Positions 1-12,400 of a stretch of 64,000 nucleotides of DNA are shown here, in pieces. How positions within the stretch are numbered: position 1 is the stretch's first letter; the number at the start of each line of letters is the position of its first letter. Source of the DNA: Ilyonectria destructans (Eukaryota > Ascomycota > Sordariomycetes > Hypocreales > Nectriaceae). The stretch covers positions 930,001 through 994,000 of the forward strand of contig JAHEWK010000010.1 of NCBI GenBank assembly GCA_020740775.1, written 5' to 3'. A program made the position numbers and the translations under genes. Below the pieces are notes generated by a model, which ran no database searches, had not been told where the DNA came from, and saw only the letters and a program-made list of their open reading frames with translations.

Positions 1-1029
1 ACTAACATTGTTGCAAGAGTGTACATGTTCCGCTAAAATCTCCCATCCCCAGACGCCACCGCCGGCGAAATGCAATGAGATGCGGCGAGATGTGACTGTG
101 GAGAACCGTTGCCCCGCACCTTCCCTACCTACCTTCCCTCCTCGTTTCCTGCCTTCAATCCTTCCCCCGCATTTCCGCTTCGCTTCGTCATCTTAGCGGC
201 CGTCATTTTGGCCGATTGGGTGACGTCAACAGGCTTGGATAGCACCACCTTGATAAATATTTCAAAGAGAAACAAGGGCGGAATTGGAGAGACGAGGATC
301 AAGGTGCCATTGACCAGGACCAAAGACTTCTAGACGTTGGAAGATGCACTTTCTTGTCCATTTCTGGATTGGTTTAGAGTTAAAAACCGTCATGCAAATC
401 CGAGTGCGGAATTGGCCAAACGGTTACTCTTCGCTCCCCAGCCATGGACGTGTCAGTGGCGCCAGCAGGCTCGTCTTGACTTCTTCTAGCTTCGGACTCC
501 GGCGTGATGATCACCAAAAAAACGACAGCTGAATTTCCATCTAGGGAAACCAAGAAACTGCGGCATTGAGAGGAGAGGAGAGGAGCCCGAGCGTTCCCTT
601 GCCGGTACTTACCTGGACCTTGCCGCCCATCTGCCGTTCCCCCCAACCCGCAAGCCACTGTCGGCATCTCCGATTCTCCATACTTGATCCTTGGTAGACT
701 CATGTTGTTACGTTTTCTATGAACTAGAAAATCCTACCCTGCGGTTGAAAAGGACTCGGGCCTTCTCATCCTACTCGAATTTTGCCGGCGTCATGCGTGG
801 TTTTTAATTCGGCTGCTTGCATGCTGACTCGTACGAGGGGAGTTCCGAGATGTTGCCAAGCCTCTAGGGAGTTTAAACAAACCTCAACGGTTAGAATAGA
901 CACTGCGCGCATCATGACATGGAGAATTTTGGAAATGGGTAGTTGAGAACCCGAAACCGATGCTTCGTCCTACAGCTGATCAAATTCATGGCTACTTCTT
1001 GTCGCAGCCATGAATTGCTCATTCTACCC
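1..1029. other. intergenic, no gene seen
   Basis: The window starts in non-coding sequence downstream of the threonine aldolase gene. Short open frames on both strands show no family resemblance and no splice-consistent extension. A CRE-like TGACGTCA lies near 221-229 and a GAGAG-rich purine run near 570-590. I see no RNA gene. Confidence 0.5.
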
Positions 1030-2513
1030 CTATTCCGGTCTATATACACTCGACTTGCCAACCTTCTGCGTCGCGCTCAAATCCTCCCCGGATGCGAGAA
1101 TCTTCTCAAATGCCACGCGCAACCGGCGCAGCACCTCATCCTCGTTCTGCGCAACCTGATAGTGTGTCACCAGCCGATTGCACATAAACTTGAGCCCAGC
1201 CTCGGCGCCGCACTCGATGAGCCTCTTCTGGCTACACCCAGCAGCCTCCAAGTCTAGCCAGCACATGTTGGTCTCGGTCGGCTCGGACACCTTGCCGCCC
1301 ATGCTCGTCCAGAGATCTTCCACCTTGCGCGCCATCTCGTGAGACTGCTTGAGGAGGCCGTCGGAGCCCGTGGGAGAGCTGCCGAACGTCTGCTCAACGG
1401 CGACACGGCCGGCCGAAGTCACGATGCCAGTCTGTCGTAGGCCGCCACCAATAGACTTGCGGACCCAACGCGCGTGCTTCAGGGTTTCCTTAGGCCCCAC
1501 GAGGATGCTTCCCACAGGAGCACCGAGGCCCTTGGAAAGGCAGAGGGAGATGGTGTCAAAGTGCGAACAGAAATCGGGCAGGGACCCGGCGCCAGCGACG
1601 ACAGCCTCCCACAGGCGGGCACCGTCGCAGTGCATCTTAATGCCATGCTCGCGAGCAAACTCGGCGATGCGCTTGACCTCACTCAAAGGGGTGACCATGC
1701 CATGGAGAGTGTTTTCGAGGCTGATGACTCGCGTGGGACATCCATGCACATCATCATCTAGTGTCGCATTCGCCATAACGTCTTCAAGGGTTAGGTACCG
1801 ACCATTCTTGGGTACTACAGGCGTGATCTGCCCTCCAGACAGGGTCGCGAGTCTGTGGAAGGGTCAGTTCTTCTCTCAATGGAATTTATGGGAAGATAAG
1901 TATACGCACCCGCCAGCTTCAGAGGTATAGAGATGAGCACGGTAGTCGCAGATGACTGAGTGGGGAGGCTGGGTGAGGAGAGATCTCATGGCGAGCTGGT
2001 TACCCATGGTTCCAGACAGCACAAATAGGCCGGCCTCCTTTCCAGCTCGCTCGGCGACATAGGCCTCGAGGTCGTTCGTGACGGTATCCTCTTGGAAGAC
2101 ATCATCTAGTAAGGAGCACGACTGAACGGCCTCAAGCATGGCTGGGGTCGGTCTGGTTACCACATCACCTGAACAATGATGCATTAGCTGGCTATTCTCC
2201 GCTAGGATGGTCTAGGTTCGCACGTGGCTCACGCACTTCGCAGGTCAAAGGCAGCAGAGCTCTTGCTGCCAATCCAGGCGTTTTGGGGGCTCCCGTTTGG
2301 GTTGGGAGTCTCAGCAGCTGGAGCCATGGTTGCTACCGAGGAGGTGAAGTTACGTCGTGATGTGGATATGAGGGGTGAAGCAAGTCTTCGTGCTGTTACT
2401 GATCGGGCAAGGCAACCGCGTGCTTGCAATGCTAGAGACAGCCTAGGCAGAGTGTATGAGGAAGATGAGGCGAAGAGGCGAGAAGAATTCACCCAGAGAA
2501 CTGGCCTTGCCAT
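1030..2513 (-). CDS. low-specificity L-threonine aldolase, probably mitochondrial form
   Basis: PLP enzyme that cleaves threonine or allo-threonine to glycine and acetaldehyde. I read three exons: 2513-2237, 2168-1910 and 1852-1030, giving 452 residues. The introns are 68 and 57 bp with GT-AG ends, and both junctions restore family sequence (FDLRSDVVTRPTPAM; EAGGLATLSGGQITP). The PLP-lysine motif LSKGLGAPVGS puts the Schiff-base lysine at about K286. The first ~62 residues are rich in Arg and Ser and lack acidic residues, which looks like a mitochondrial presequence. A second in-frame ATG (MAPAAETPN) begins just where the family's usual N-terminus would start, so a cytosolic form from that start is possible. 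Family is certain; targeting is inferred from composition. It could also act on beta-hydroxy amino acids other than threonine. Confidence 0.9.
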
Positions 2514-3971
2514 GGCGATGAGAGGTGAGTCAAGCGCTAGAGTTGTACGTCACAATCGGGTGGAGATGCCATGGGCCGAATTAGTGAGGGGATGTCGGAT
2601 AGTTCCTAGATCGGCCGGAGCAAGCCGACTTTGGTTGTCGAATCCATTACAAGGATGCGGCCAGACTCGGCAGGACACAGCGCAACGCATCGCCGCGAAT
2701 CATGGGAAATAGTACTTGAGCAATTTCTCCCCGCAACTATAAGGCGTCTGTCTTTGTCCATTATTAGCCAACCGGAGTTGAAGAAAATCGATTCATGACG
2801 AAACGGCAAGAGACCGAGCCTCTAGGTACCGATGGTCATCCCTAGCGCATTACAAGCGCTGCATCGATTGTAACGACATGACAGAGGATGAGTTTGACCT
2901 TTATTCGGCGGAGGTGAGAGAGATAGATTACGAGACAATGTCTGGCCGTAAGCCGGATCACGGCACGGTAGTGTAAGGAACCCGGCTCTGCCACCCCCCG
3001 CTAAACATTCTGTAGACGGGAGCGGCATGGCTAGCACACCTAATTCTAGCCACTGGATGTTTCTCAGCGAGGCGAAGTCGCTAACATTATATTGCGTTGG
3101 GGCTGTGCTCGACACTGACCCCCACTGTCACATGGAGAACCCGACCCAAAATCCTTCTGGAACGCAATTTTGCAGCGGTAGACGCAAGGTCACTCTAAGG
3201 GTCCAGCCTCCTAGCGCTCCCCCCCCCTGAAACAACCCGGATTGCGAGACGATTCCCCATTATCCAGAGCTATTGACATACGACCTCGTGTTGCCCCATA
3301 CTTCATCGAAATGTATTTGAGCGCCGGCCAGATAGTGAAAGGCATTAGCATGCTGTTTCGACGGCCTCCTAATGAAAAGAAAGAAAAAGGTTATTTGAAA
3401 AAGCATGTATCTGGCCGGCACTTGAGTACCGTTACGCACCGACACGCCGTTCAACAACCACAACAAAGCAGCGTTCTGCAGCATCTTTTTGAAGGGACTC
3501 GATCCTGATATCGTAGTGATACTTAGTCATCCTTGCGAAGCATTAGGGGAGGGTTCGTGCTTAATTTCCTTTGATCCTTTACTTGGGAAACTTTCTATAG
3601 ATAGCTTCAGAGATGGGCCGGGGTGCTCGCGCTGATTGGGCAGCTTGGCTTATAAGCGTCCAGGTCACCGATGGGAAGGGTCTTGGGTCGTCTTACCGGC
3701 CAGTAGTGCTACACGAGTAGTAGTTGTTTGTAGACGGCAAGGTCGCTATTTGATGAAGGCCAAGTGAGACCTGGACACCAGTCTCGACTGCGCCTGCGTC
3801 TGTGTACGATGACTCCCTTTCTTCCCCTCCATCCAACCACTTTGCGTCTTCTCTTCATTCTTCAGTCGAATTGTTATCCATCCCCCATGGACTAGTACCT
3901 TCTTTATTATCGTCGTTGTCTTCGTCGTCATCTATTCTCCTCAGCATTGTCTCCCCCATCGTCCATCAAAC
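2514..3971. promoter_or_regulatory. divergent intergenic region between threonine aldolase and GT17 genes
   Basis: About 1.46 kb separates two divergently transcribed genes, so it must hold both promoters. The last ~150 bp before the GT17 start is strongly pyrimidine-rich (TCTTC/CGTC runs), as in many mould leaders. I see no believable additional gene. Confidence 0.5.
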
Positions 3972-5114
3972 ATGCCGGTCTCCCTCAACGCCCGTCCCAT
4001 CTTCCTCACCGTTGTCTTCCTCGTCAGCATCATCTGGTGGCTCGCCCAACAGCCGCTCTTCGACCACTCTCCTGCCCACCGCATCTCGGACATCGATCTC
4101 ACCCTCACCCACTCTCTCCCACGCCTAGACTTCGCTGCCCTAAGCGCCAAGAGCCGCGACTACTACGCCTCCAACGCTGCACGCGACCTCTGCGTCGCCC
4201 ATGGCTACACTGTCTTCCAGCCCCGCGATGCCTCCTTCTCCGGCGAGCGCAAGATATACGACCTCTTCATGGTCAACACCGAGCTCGACTTCCTCGAGAT
4301 TCGCCTCCGCACACTCTACGACTATGTAGACTACTTCGTCATCGTCGAGTCCCCGCGCACCTTTCAGGGCGGACCCAAGAACCTCACTATCCGCGAAGCC
4401 TGGGACCGCTTCGCGCCCTACCATGATAAGATGATATACCACGAGTTGCGCTTCCCGGAGGGCTTCGAGCCCGTGAGCACATGGGACTATGAGGACCTGC
4501 AGCGTGATGCCATGTTTGTTCAGGTCTTCCCGGGCCTCACCGGCCGGCAGGCCCCCATCGACGGCGACGTTCTCTTGGTCGCTGATGTCGACGAGATCCC
4601 TCGCCCCGCGACCCTCCTGGTCCTGCGCACATGCGACTTCCCCCGCCGTCTGACCCTCTCCTCCAAGTTCTACTACTACTCATTCCAATTCCTACACGTC
4701 GGTCCGGAATGGCCGCATCCCCAGGCAACCTTCTACCAAGGCATATCAGGAACCATCCCGCCCACAAACCTACGCACCGGCGATGCGGGCATCCCCCTAC
4801 TGCGTGACCTCGAGAAGGGCATCCTGAGAAATGCCGGGTGGCACTGCAGCTCGTGCTTCGCTACCATGGAGCAGTTCCTCAACAAGATGGCCAGCTTCTC
4901 CCACGCGTGGATGAACAACAAGTATTACCAAGACCGCACCCGCATCGCCGACGCCGTGCGCAACGGCGTCGACCTCTGGGGCCGCAAGGTGGACGTGTTC
5001 GATCGCGTCGACAACAATAGCGACGTTCCGCGGTGTCTACTCGAGGACCAGGAGCGCTTCCGGTACATGTTGAACCGAGAAGGTGAGACGGCGGGGTTCA
5101 CGGACTATCCATGA
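3972..5114 (+). CDS. GT17-family glycosyltransferase (beta-1,4-N-acetylglucosaminyltransferase-like), type II membrane protein
   Basis: Single exon, 380 residues. A short N-terminal tail is followed by one hydrophobic segment at about residues 10-27 (PIFLTVVFLVSIIWWL), the type II signal-anchor layout of Golgi glycosyltransferases. The GT17 core starts with YDLFMVNTELDFLEIRLRTL and continues with VDYFVIVESPRTFQG. A DxD-like nucleotide-sugar and metal motif, VADVDEIPR, lies at D205/D207, followed by KFYYYSFQFLHVG. In animals this family (MGAT3) adds bisecting GlcNAc to N-glycans. Filamentous ascomycetes carry homologues without known bisected glycans, so the acceptor here is unknown. The ATG sits after a pyrimidine-rich leader and an AAAC context. 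Family assignment is strong, substrate is not. Confidence 0.87.
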   Translation: MPVSLNARPIFLTVVFLVSIIWWLAQQPLFDHSPAHRISDIDLTLTHSLPRLDFAALSAKSRDYYASNAARDLCVAHGYTVFQPRDASFSGERKIYDLFMVNTELDFLEIRLRTLYDYVDYFVIVESPRTFQGGPKNLTIREAWDRFAPYHDKMIYHELRFPEGFEPVSTWDYEDLQRDAMFVQVFPGLTGRQAPIDGDVLLVADVDEIPRPATLLVLRTCDFPRRLTLSSKFYYYSFQFLHVGPEWPHPQATFYQGISGTIPPTNLRTGDAGIPLLRDLEKGILRNAGWHCSSCFATMEQFLNKMASFSHAWMNNKYYQDRTRIADAVRNGVDLWGRKVDVFDRVDNNSDVPRCLLEDQERFRYMLNREGETAGFTDYP

Positions 5115-8100
5115 TGAGCGTTTATGACAAGGAGCATACGGAGTGTATTTGAGGGCATGTAAAATTCCATCTTCTGGGATTACTTGGGGGTAAATGAAAG
5201 TTAATAAGATACCATCAAACTCATGCCACTGTTCCTTGCGGGGTTCGACGAACGACCCCTCTCCTATCCAAGAAACCTCCCCGCCATGTCCCCGCCTCTC
5301 CTCACTCACCCGCAGAGCAGAAAGCAGTCACGGCACCGGCCTCGCCCTTCCCATTCGGAACCAAGGCCGAAGTGCTCCGTTTCCCGCCGCCGGCGAAACC
5401 CTTCAAGCCACGCTCCCGAAGGAGCCCCGCTGCCCTAGTAGGTTTGCCCTAAGCCAGCGCCCGCGGTTGCGAATCGCAGCCTTTGCCTTCCCCTTGGCAC
5501 AACCCCCTATTTTCTTTCCATTCTTCTGGATGTCTGAGTATCCCCCGTTGAGTTTGTGACGATAAGGTTCAAGGGGCCTGTGGACGGCGCCTTGGATAGG
5601 TATGTGGGCCACACAGATCCCATCTGCCATGTTCACTGGCACGTGAGACCCCCGAGGCGTCTCCCTTGCCAACAAGACCCACGCCTCTCCGCAACCCTTT
5701 TCTCAAATCTGGCTTCAGGCGCGAGCATCAACCACAGGCTGGTAGCATGTTGTCTCCATGCTGTGTGTGGTGAGCTTGATCACCGACACACTCGTGTTCA
5801 GCAATCAGCTTCGATGCCCCAATCCAATTGCAACCCCTTTCGACCACACAATCGACTCCCGTTCCACATTCACGCCTGTTTGGGAGACGCGGTACAGCCC
5901 ACAAGGGTCAAATGTGTGCGTTTGTGGCAGCGGCACAATTCGTCCTGGAGCCTGGGTGTCCTGGGGTCTTAGCAAATGATATAATGAAGTACTAATACCT
6001 TTACTAATGTTTCAAGATCATACCGAAGCATTATTGCAGCCGAAAACTGCTGCGTTGTGCGGACAGCCATGGGACGTTAGTGGCAAAGGACACCGCCGAG
6101 AATCCACACAAGCCGCGGCTTTCCCAAAGCCAACTCGGCTTCGACGAAGGAAACTCATGACGTTTTCGATTTTGGGGTGGACGGCTGAGAAAATCAGGGG
6201 TAACCGGCCGGGTGATGGACACGCCAAAAGGGAAGCCAAAAAGCCATCCGCCTAGCGCCGAGGCGACGATTCGCTCAGAGTCTCCGGCCGCGCTCCAATG
6301 AGACTCGCAAATCTGCCCCGGGCCGAAAACCTCGTCGTCCAACTTCATCTCCCTGTCGGCCAAGGGGGTTGCTGCGGTGCCATCTCGTTTCTCTTCTTCC
6401 TCTCTTCTTTTCCTGCCATCTTTTGCTTCTGCCCTTTTCACGGTTGTTTCTCGCGTCGCGGCATCGGTTTTATCATGTCAGTGCCCTCTCCGCCACCCCC
6501 CGCCGCCAGCCTCCGCCACCTCCGTCCGCGACAACCCCCGGCCTCCGAACCCCTCACGGCTCCGCCCCCCGTTTCAACCCCGGCCTGAGTCGGGGCATTG
6601 GAAAGGCTGACATTCTCCGTTGACGTCGATATCGCCACCGGGGCCAATCGAGTCCACCGGTGGGTGTTCCTCCCTCGGCCGCCGTGGCTCTCCGTCTTCG
6701 TCTTCGCCCTCACGTCGTCATGTCCTGACCAACTATCCACCAGTCGGGGGCCAGTATTCGGCTCCAATTCACCAACCTACACCACCTGCTAGTATCCTCG
6801 TCCCTCGTACCTCTCCCTGGGTCTAACGAAAATGCGCCGCCGGCTGGGGTAGCCAAGCACCCGAGAAAATCAGACGACATCGAACGAAGCGAGAACAAAG
6901 GCGGTGGACAGCGGAACCAGCAAGAAAGAACAAGGAAAAGGAAAAAAAGAAAAAAGGGTACGACAAGGAAACGAGACAACCAGACAACGACTCGACAAGA
7001 CCAATAATTCCCCCTCCCGGGTCTCCAGAAGCGCGCAAGGGAAAGGGCGGGAAGGCAGCTCCGGGCCCAGTAGAAATCATCCACGATGGCCCGGTCGGGG
7101 GGAAAAGACACAAGCGAGAGGGGGCAGCATGCGGAAGCTGGGTGGCCAGGTGGACAGGGCCACAGAAGGGCTGGCCCGGCTGGACTGGCTGGCCTGGCCG
7201 GTGAGTGGTGACGAGGGGCGGCGACAACAACGACAGAGAAGAGCGAGCCCCCCAGAGCCCAGAGGAGGAGTGCAGTACCCAAACGGGACCCAAAAGGGCG
7301 GCGACGCGGCGCTTGTCAACTGCAGCGATGAGTTGGCCAACGCATCAAGTGGTCCGTGTGTAGCCATGAAAGTCCTCAACCCATCCCCCCTCACCCCCGG
7401 TCCCCGTTCGCCGCTTGTTTTCTTTCCCTTCTCGCTCCCATCTTCTTTTATTTTATTTCGTCCTTGTTTCTACTTGTCATCCGGCTCGTCGTCCGGCTTA
7501 TTCCAGAAGACCCCCTCGATCTCGCACGCCGTCGTGGGGTTACGCGTTGTTGGTTGATGAAACCACAGGTACACTCACTGTACACTCACTGGACGGTGCA
7601 GTACGGTACACCCACACCCACCAACAACACCCACCAACACCACCTCGACCAGGCCTCACCTCGCCTCACCTCGCCGCCCTCACCCATGTCCCATGTCCCA
7701 TGTCCATTCCGCCTCGTCGACATAAAACGCTTCGGTATTCGTCGCCTTGCTTTCGCACTCAACTCGGGGGATGCCTGCAACGCCCCCCTCCCCCCAGCTA
7801 CTCAACAACTAGGTTGCCTCGAACGTCCTGGTCTACTTCAAAACAAGGCCTCTCCCTCCCCAGGAGACTTGTTTGGCACCTGGTCCCAACAAGTCTCGAT
7901 TTGTTTTCCGCTCACTACGCTCTACTTTTCATTGCTGGTCACTGCTCGTCACTGCTCATCATCATTTCGGGGCAAACAAACTCGTCGCGACATCATCATT
8001 CAGTCATCATACGGTCGCTCAGCCGCTTGCAAAGTACCTACGCAAGCGCGTGGCCGACCTTCCTACTTATGCTTACTCAAACAAGTTTCCTGCCAAGGAG

Positions 8101-8569
8101 AGAGAAACAATCAAATCGACCACACAAATGTCTGAGATTTGGCAAGTGCCTTCTCTCGTATTCCAGAAAATGCCCGTATCCGCCATTCTAGCCAGTGCTG
8201 AACTTTCCCCTCCCCGAAGCCATGCTCCGTCAAACATAAAAAGCCCAAGGACAACACCAACTAGAAGAAGCCTTCGACATGACTGTGAAGCACCGCTCAT
8301 GGGCTGGCAGAATATCTGGGAATGTCATGAGCTCGTGAGAGAGGAAGTTTATATATGTTACCGTGTGTCCACCAACTGTTTCGCCGCAAGGCCGGCCTTT
8401 TATATCTTTCCTTTGAAATCATCCTTTTCCTGCCCAGCTCAAGCTAGGATGCTCGACCCAGTCCCCCAGTCGAGGCCCCGGGGGAAGCGGTGCCTTCCTC
8501 TCGGCACCAGCCTGCCATCACTCAGGCCGTGCTCTGATGTTGGCACCGAGGGCCGGTGGCTAGCTTGCC
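5115..8569. other. 3.4 kb gap between two convergent 3' ends; no confirmed gene
   Basis: The region lies between the end of the GT17 gene and the end of the ARL8 gene. The segment at about 7400-8130 resembles a + strand promoter and pyrimidine-rich leader: a TATA-like ATAAAA near 7722 followed by CT-rich sequence to an ATG at 8128 in a good context (CACAAATGTC). The frame after that ATG shows no family resemblance. Several long overlapping frames at 6700-8200 are proline-, serine- and arginine-rich and look like composition artefacts. Confidence 0.4.
7684..7704. repeat. short tandem repeat, 3 copies of CCATGTC
   Basis: Three perfect 7-nt units in a row, inside the CT-rich non-coding stretch. 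Confidence 0.8.
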
Positions 8570-9436
8570 TCATGGAGCTCTGCTGGCCCACTTCATCAGG
8601 AACTCCACCACGGCATCCAGGTTGGTTTCTTCTTTCGCACTGATACCATAGCAGCACACCTCACGGCCCCTTATGCTCTTTAGGTCGAGTTCGTCGATCA
8701 GTTCATCTACCGACAACTTGTCCGGGAGGTCAGATTTATTTCCGAGGATGAGAAGCGGGATCCCGGCAAGTGATTTGCGGCCCATGAGGTCATGGAGCTC
8801 CTCCTTAGCCTGGGGGATCAACTCGAGATCGGCAATATCGACGATGAAGACGATAGCGCTCACGCCCCGACAATACCTCTCCCACATAGTGCGAAACCGT
8901 GGCTGGCCACCGATATCCCAGCACTTCAATGTAACATGGCCTCGTTGCACCTTCTTCATATTAAATCCGACGGTGGGAATCGAGCTACACGGAATCTAGA
9001 GTCAGCTAGTGTGTCTATGACCAACCAGGAGCCAAACCGGCCGATCCCAGAGAACGATGCGAGCTATCACGGGATGCGCTTACTCGAGTGTGAACTCTCC
9101 TCCCTACGGAACGCAACAGAGGTCAGTAAGTGGTTCCCGGGTATGGGAGGGCACAATGGAAGAAGGGGAGGCGACTCACAGCGAGAACTCTCAACAACGA
9201 GGTCTTTCCGGCATTCTGCAGACCAACCATGGTTACCTCCATCTCCATCGCCCTGGAGCTTCAACGTCAGTCTATCGGCGGAGTGGAAGCCTCGGGCAAG
9301 ATACCGAGGTGGGGGGACAAGACTTAAGGAGCCTGCCATGCGCCGGGAAAACTCCCCGCGCACGATGCTCAGCCATGGCTACTCACCAGAACATGCGCAG
9401 TAGCCAATCGTAGACCCTCCGGAAGATTCCAGCCAT
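8570..9436 (-). CDS. ARL8: ADP-ribosylation factor-like GTPase Arl8
   Basis: Small Arf-family GTPase that in animals directs lysosome positioning; in moulds a role in late endosome/vacuole traffic is inferred. I read four exons: 9436-9387, 9252-9180, 9103-9084 and 8984-8570, giving 185 residues. All introns have GT-AG ends and each junction restores the family sequence: [38 protein letters not shown]. The third exon is only 20 nt. The P-loop GLQNAGKTS is at residues 27-35. Switch [11 protein letters not shown] and the Arl8 hallmark MWERYCRGV follow, then NKSDL for guanine specificity. The N-terminus ([17 protein letters not shown]) is an amphipathic helix without a Gly2 myristoylation site, as expected for Arl8, which is N-acetylated rather than myristoylated. 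Budding yeast lacks this protein. Confidence 0.93.
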
Positions 9437-12400
9437 GTTTATATCGGGTTGCGCAAGCGCAGGTCGGATCGCAGGGGAAGAGGTCGGACGAAGGCGGGGG
9501 GGGTCGACCGATCGAGCAGCTATGCAAAGCAGGAAGCTAGCTGCGGTCGGAGGCGGCAGGAGGTTGAAGGAGGATGTTGGCGCGGGTTATCTTTTGGGGG
9601 TGGGAAATATCTGAGAGACGGTGAAAGATGTGGCGGGCGGGGTGCTTTATGGAAAGGGAATTATTGTTGGCGCTCAGACGTAGCGACGCAGGCACGACGG
9701 ACGGGGGTGCGGCTCAGGATGAAAAGCGACTTGTATAACGGTGGGAGCCGACGAGTAACATCTGCAACTGGTAAGCTGTGTGCGCCAGCGTCTGGGCGTC
9801 GGGGTCGGAAGCAGAGCGGCGATGGGGATGGAGGATGAGGAGAGGCTCGTGGTGCAACGATGGAGGAGCAACAGATTGGCACAAGGTGACGCCTGGGCGG
9901 ACGCACAAAAAGGGCCCCACCTGGGACGAGATGACGGCCGAGACAGCAGAGGACGGCCACCGAAAAGGGCACCCAAGAGCCACAGAGGACCACCAGAGGC
10001 CACCAGAGGCCACCACCAAGGCCACCAAAGGGCACGAGCCTGTAGGCCCTTGAGGGGGGGGAGGGATAGGGAGGGGGGGGGAACGACCCGTGCCTGGCGG
10101 CGCAGGTAGCGTCAGTTTTAGCGCAGTGCAGCGCCAGTGGAGAGTGGGCGGGAAACGGGCGATGGATAGGGGAGCTTTGGAAGACGCGGACACACAGTCG
10201 ATAGAGACAAAGCAGCCGTGTTCCAGACGAGGTCAGGCAACTCGCAGCCGCGGCAGCGAAACAGACAAAAGTGAGGTGCGCGGTACAAAGTGTAAGGAAG
10301 TGTAAGGACTGGCCGAAACAGTGGCCGCGGGGTGTTGTGACTTGCAATCTTCAATCACCTGGTCCAGCCTAGAGGTGGCAGGCGTAGTGTGGGTTAACCG
10401 CTGCGGCGTCTCATTCGCCTCGACCGGGATGCAAACTGCTAGGGGCGATGATCGACCAGGGCTTGGGACGTCGACGTCAGTGCTCCCGGGCGTCAAGGGC
10501 TCGCCTCCAGCAGAGCGGCTACAGCTCGCCGCGCAGCGGGTGATGGCAGCGGTACGGTGGGGATAGATGTTTGATGATGTTGTTTTTAGCCTTGTTAGGT
10601 CCCGTTGCGGTTGGCTGCAGGGTCCTCGTTGCGCGGGAACTGGTCGTGATCCGTGTCGGTGGCCAGGCGGTAAGTTGTGACAATGACGGGGGAGCTCCTA
10701 GACCTGAGCAGGCTGAGTGTGTTCGAAATCGGCGGCTCGGAAGTGGGCGACCCTCGTTCCGTCTCGTCTGTGAGCGGCTTATAGATGTATTTTTGAGTGC
10801 GGTGGGTTGCTCAAGGCACCATCCGTTATCGTAAGGCAGCTTCCGGCCAAGACGGGGAGAATCAGCAGTGGAGGGACAGCCAGGACAGGCCGTGTCTCGT
10901 CTCACTGGTCCACTGGTCGACAGGTGCGGGAGGAGCTGCCACCTTAGATCGCTGCGAAGGTGCTTGTGTCAGATGTGTGCCTGGGTGCGTGAGCGCCTTG
11001 TCGCAGAGCCCAGCACCTGTACGGGAGGCTGTGCCCCAGCTGTCTCTACCGGGGACGTTGCAGCAAGGAACTCGGGGGTGGGCAGAGGGCGCCTACCACA
11101 GCACAGGATGCGGGATCTGAGTCAACTGACACACGACGCCTGGATAAACCCTTTTGCCTCGGCGGCACACCGGCGGCTGACGGACGGAGCAAACGGTGAT
11201 GACAGTAGCTGGACGGGGGGATGCGGATGATGTGCAGGGCTCGGAAGGTTGGCAGCCGGCGGTAGATGGGACACGGGGGGGGATACGGGACGAAGGTGAC
11301 GGGATCTGGGTGAGATGAGATGGGGCGAAGAAGGAAAGGCGATGAGTGAGGTCAGGCCAGGTATAAAGGCAGCAACAGCTCCAACAATAACAACCGACCG
11401 AACAAGGAAGCTTCTTCGCAAAGTGGATGGTACCTCATGTGTCTGTACAAGACATGTACCAGACCGGCTGCGAGGCCGCCTAGGCGGAGCGAGGTGCTGC
11501 CGCGTTAAACAGGAGATCCGACAACAGCCTCATCAGCAGAAGCATCAACAGCACTCCGGGGATTGAACAGCGCTGACTGCTGATGAAAATCGTTCGGGCA
11601 GTCCCTTGTCGCAATGAGTTGTTGTTCTCGTCCTCGGGAGCGAGGACCGGGTCAAAGGCGGAGGCGGAGAAAACCAAACGGCAACGGCAGCGGCAGCGGC
11701 ATCAAGCGAGTAGTTATGCGCCATCGGCAACGCCAGGTTGGGCTGCAACAAGCTTGGTCGTCCGACTGTACCTCGTGCTAAGCAACCTTCATGGCTGGTG
11801 GCGAGCGTGCTGGTTGGTGGTCTTGGAAGCTGGTGGTGGTGTTAGTGGTGGTGGCTTGGGTGAGCCAGAGCTTCCATTAGGTCCAGAGCTCTGGCCTCGG
11901 TCTTGCAGTGCAGCAGTTCAGGGCGCATTACGCATCTTTCGGGACATGTTTGGGACCGCCGTGAGCAAATGGGAGTCGGATCCCCAGAAAGAGGGGATTA
12001 TCAGTCCTCCCTGGCGGAGCTGGGCTGCATGTCTACGCAATGGATGCCTTGCACTCGGAATATGGCTGATGATGCATCAGACGGGCTTTGGCCCCCAACT
12101 CCCCACGACTCCGCCAACGAGTGCATCGCCATGCTCCAGGCACCGGTTCCAAGAACGAAGCGACTCCAGGTCATTGGTTGCCGCATGGCGAGAGCAAGCG
12201 AAAACGACGCTGTCGCTTGCGGGAGGGTTGGCACTGAGAAAGGAAGCGATGGGCCTTGCATGCCTAGGTGTGCAGCATGCACTGTACAAAGCAGCAAGTA
12301 TTCGGGCCTAGCACCGCCATGGGGCCTTTGGCCTCGAGCTCCCTGGTTCTTCCCTGAGCACCATCGATGGCTCTTCGTGTCCCTCGATTCCGATTCTCAT

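Noticed and set aside
6710..8191. Several long overlapping frames on both strands
   Set aside because: Overlapping frames of Pro/Ser/Arg- or Leu/Val-rich composition in CT-rich DNA, with no homology seen. They are explained by base composition.
9661..10347. 228-codon minus-strand frame with hydrophobic start
   Set aside because: Lies in GC-rich, repeat-bearing sequence; Pro/Ser/Arg-rich, no recognisable domain, and other frames there are open too.
11583..12311. 242-codon + strand frame
   Set aside because: No homology, no splice-consistent extension, and it sits in the expected promoter side of RPA135.
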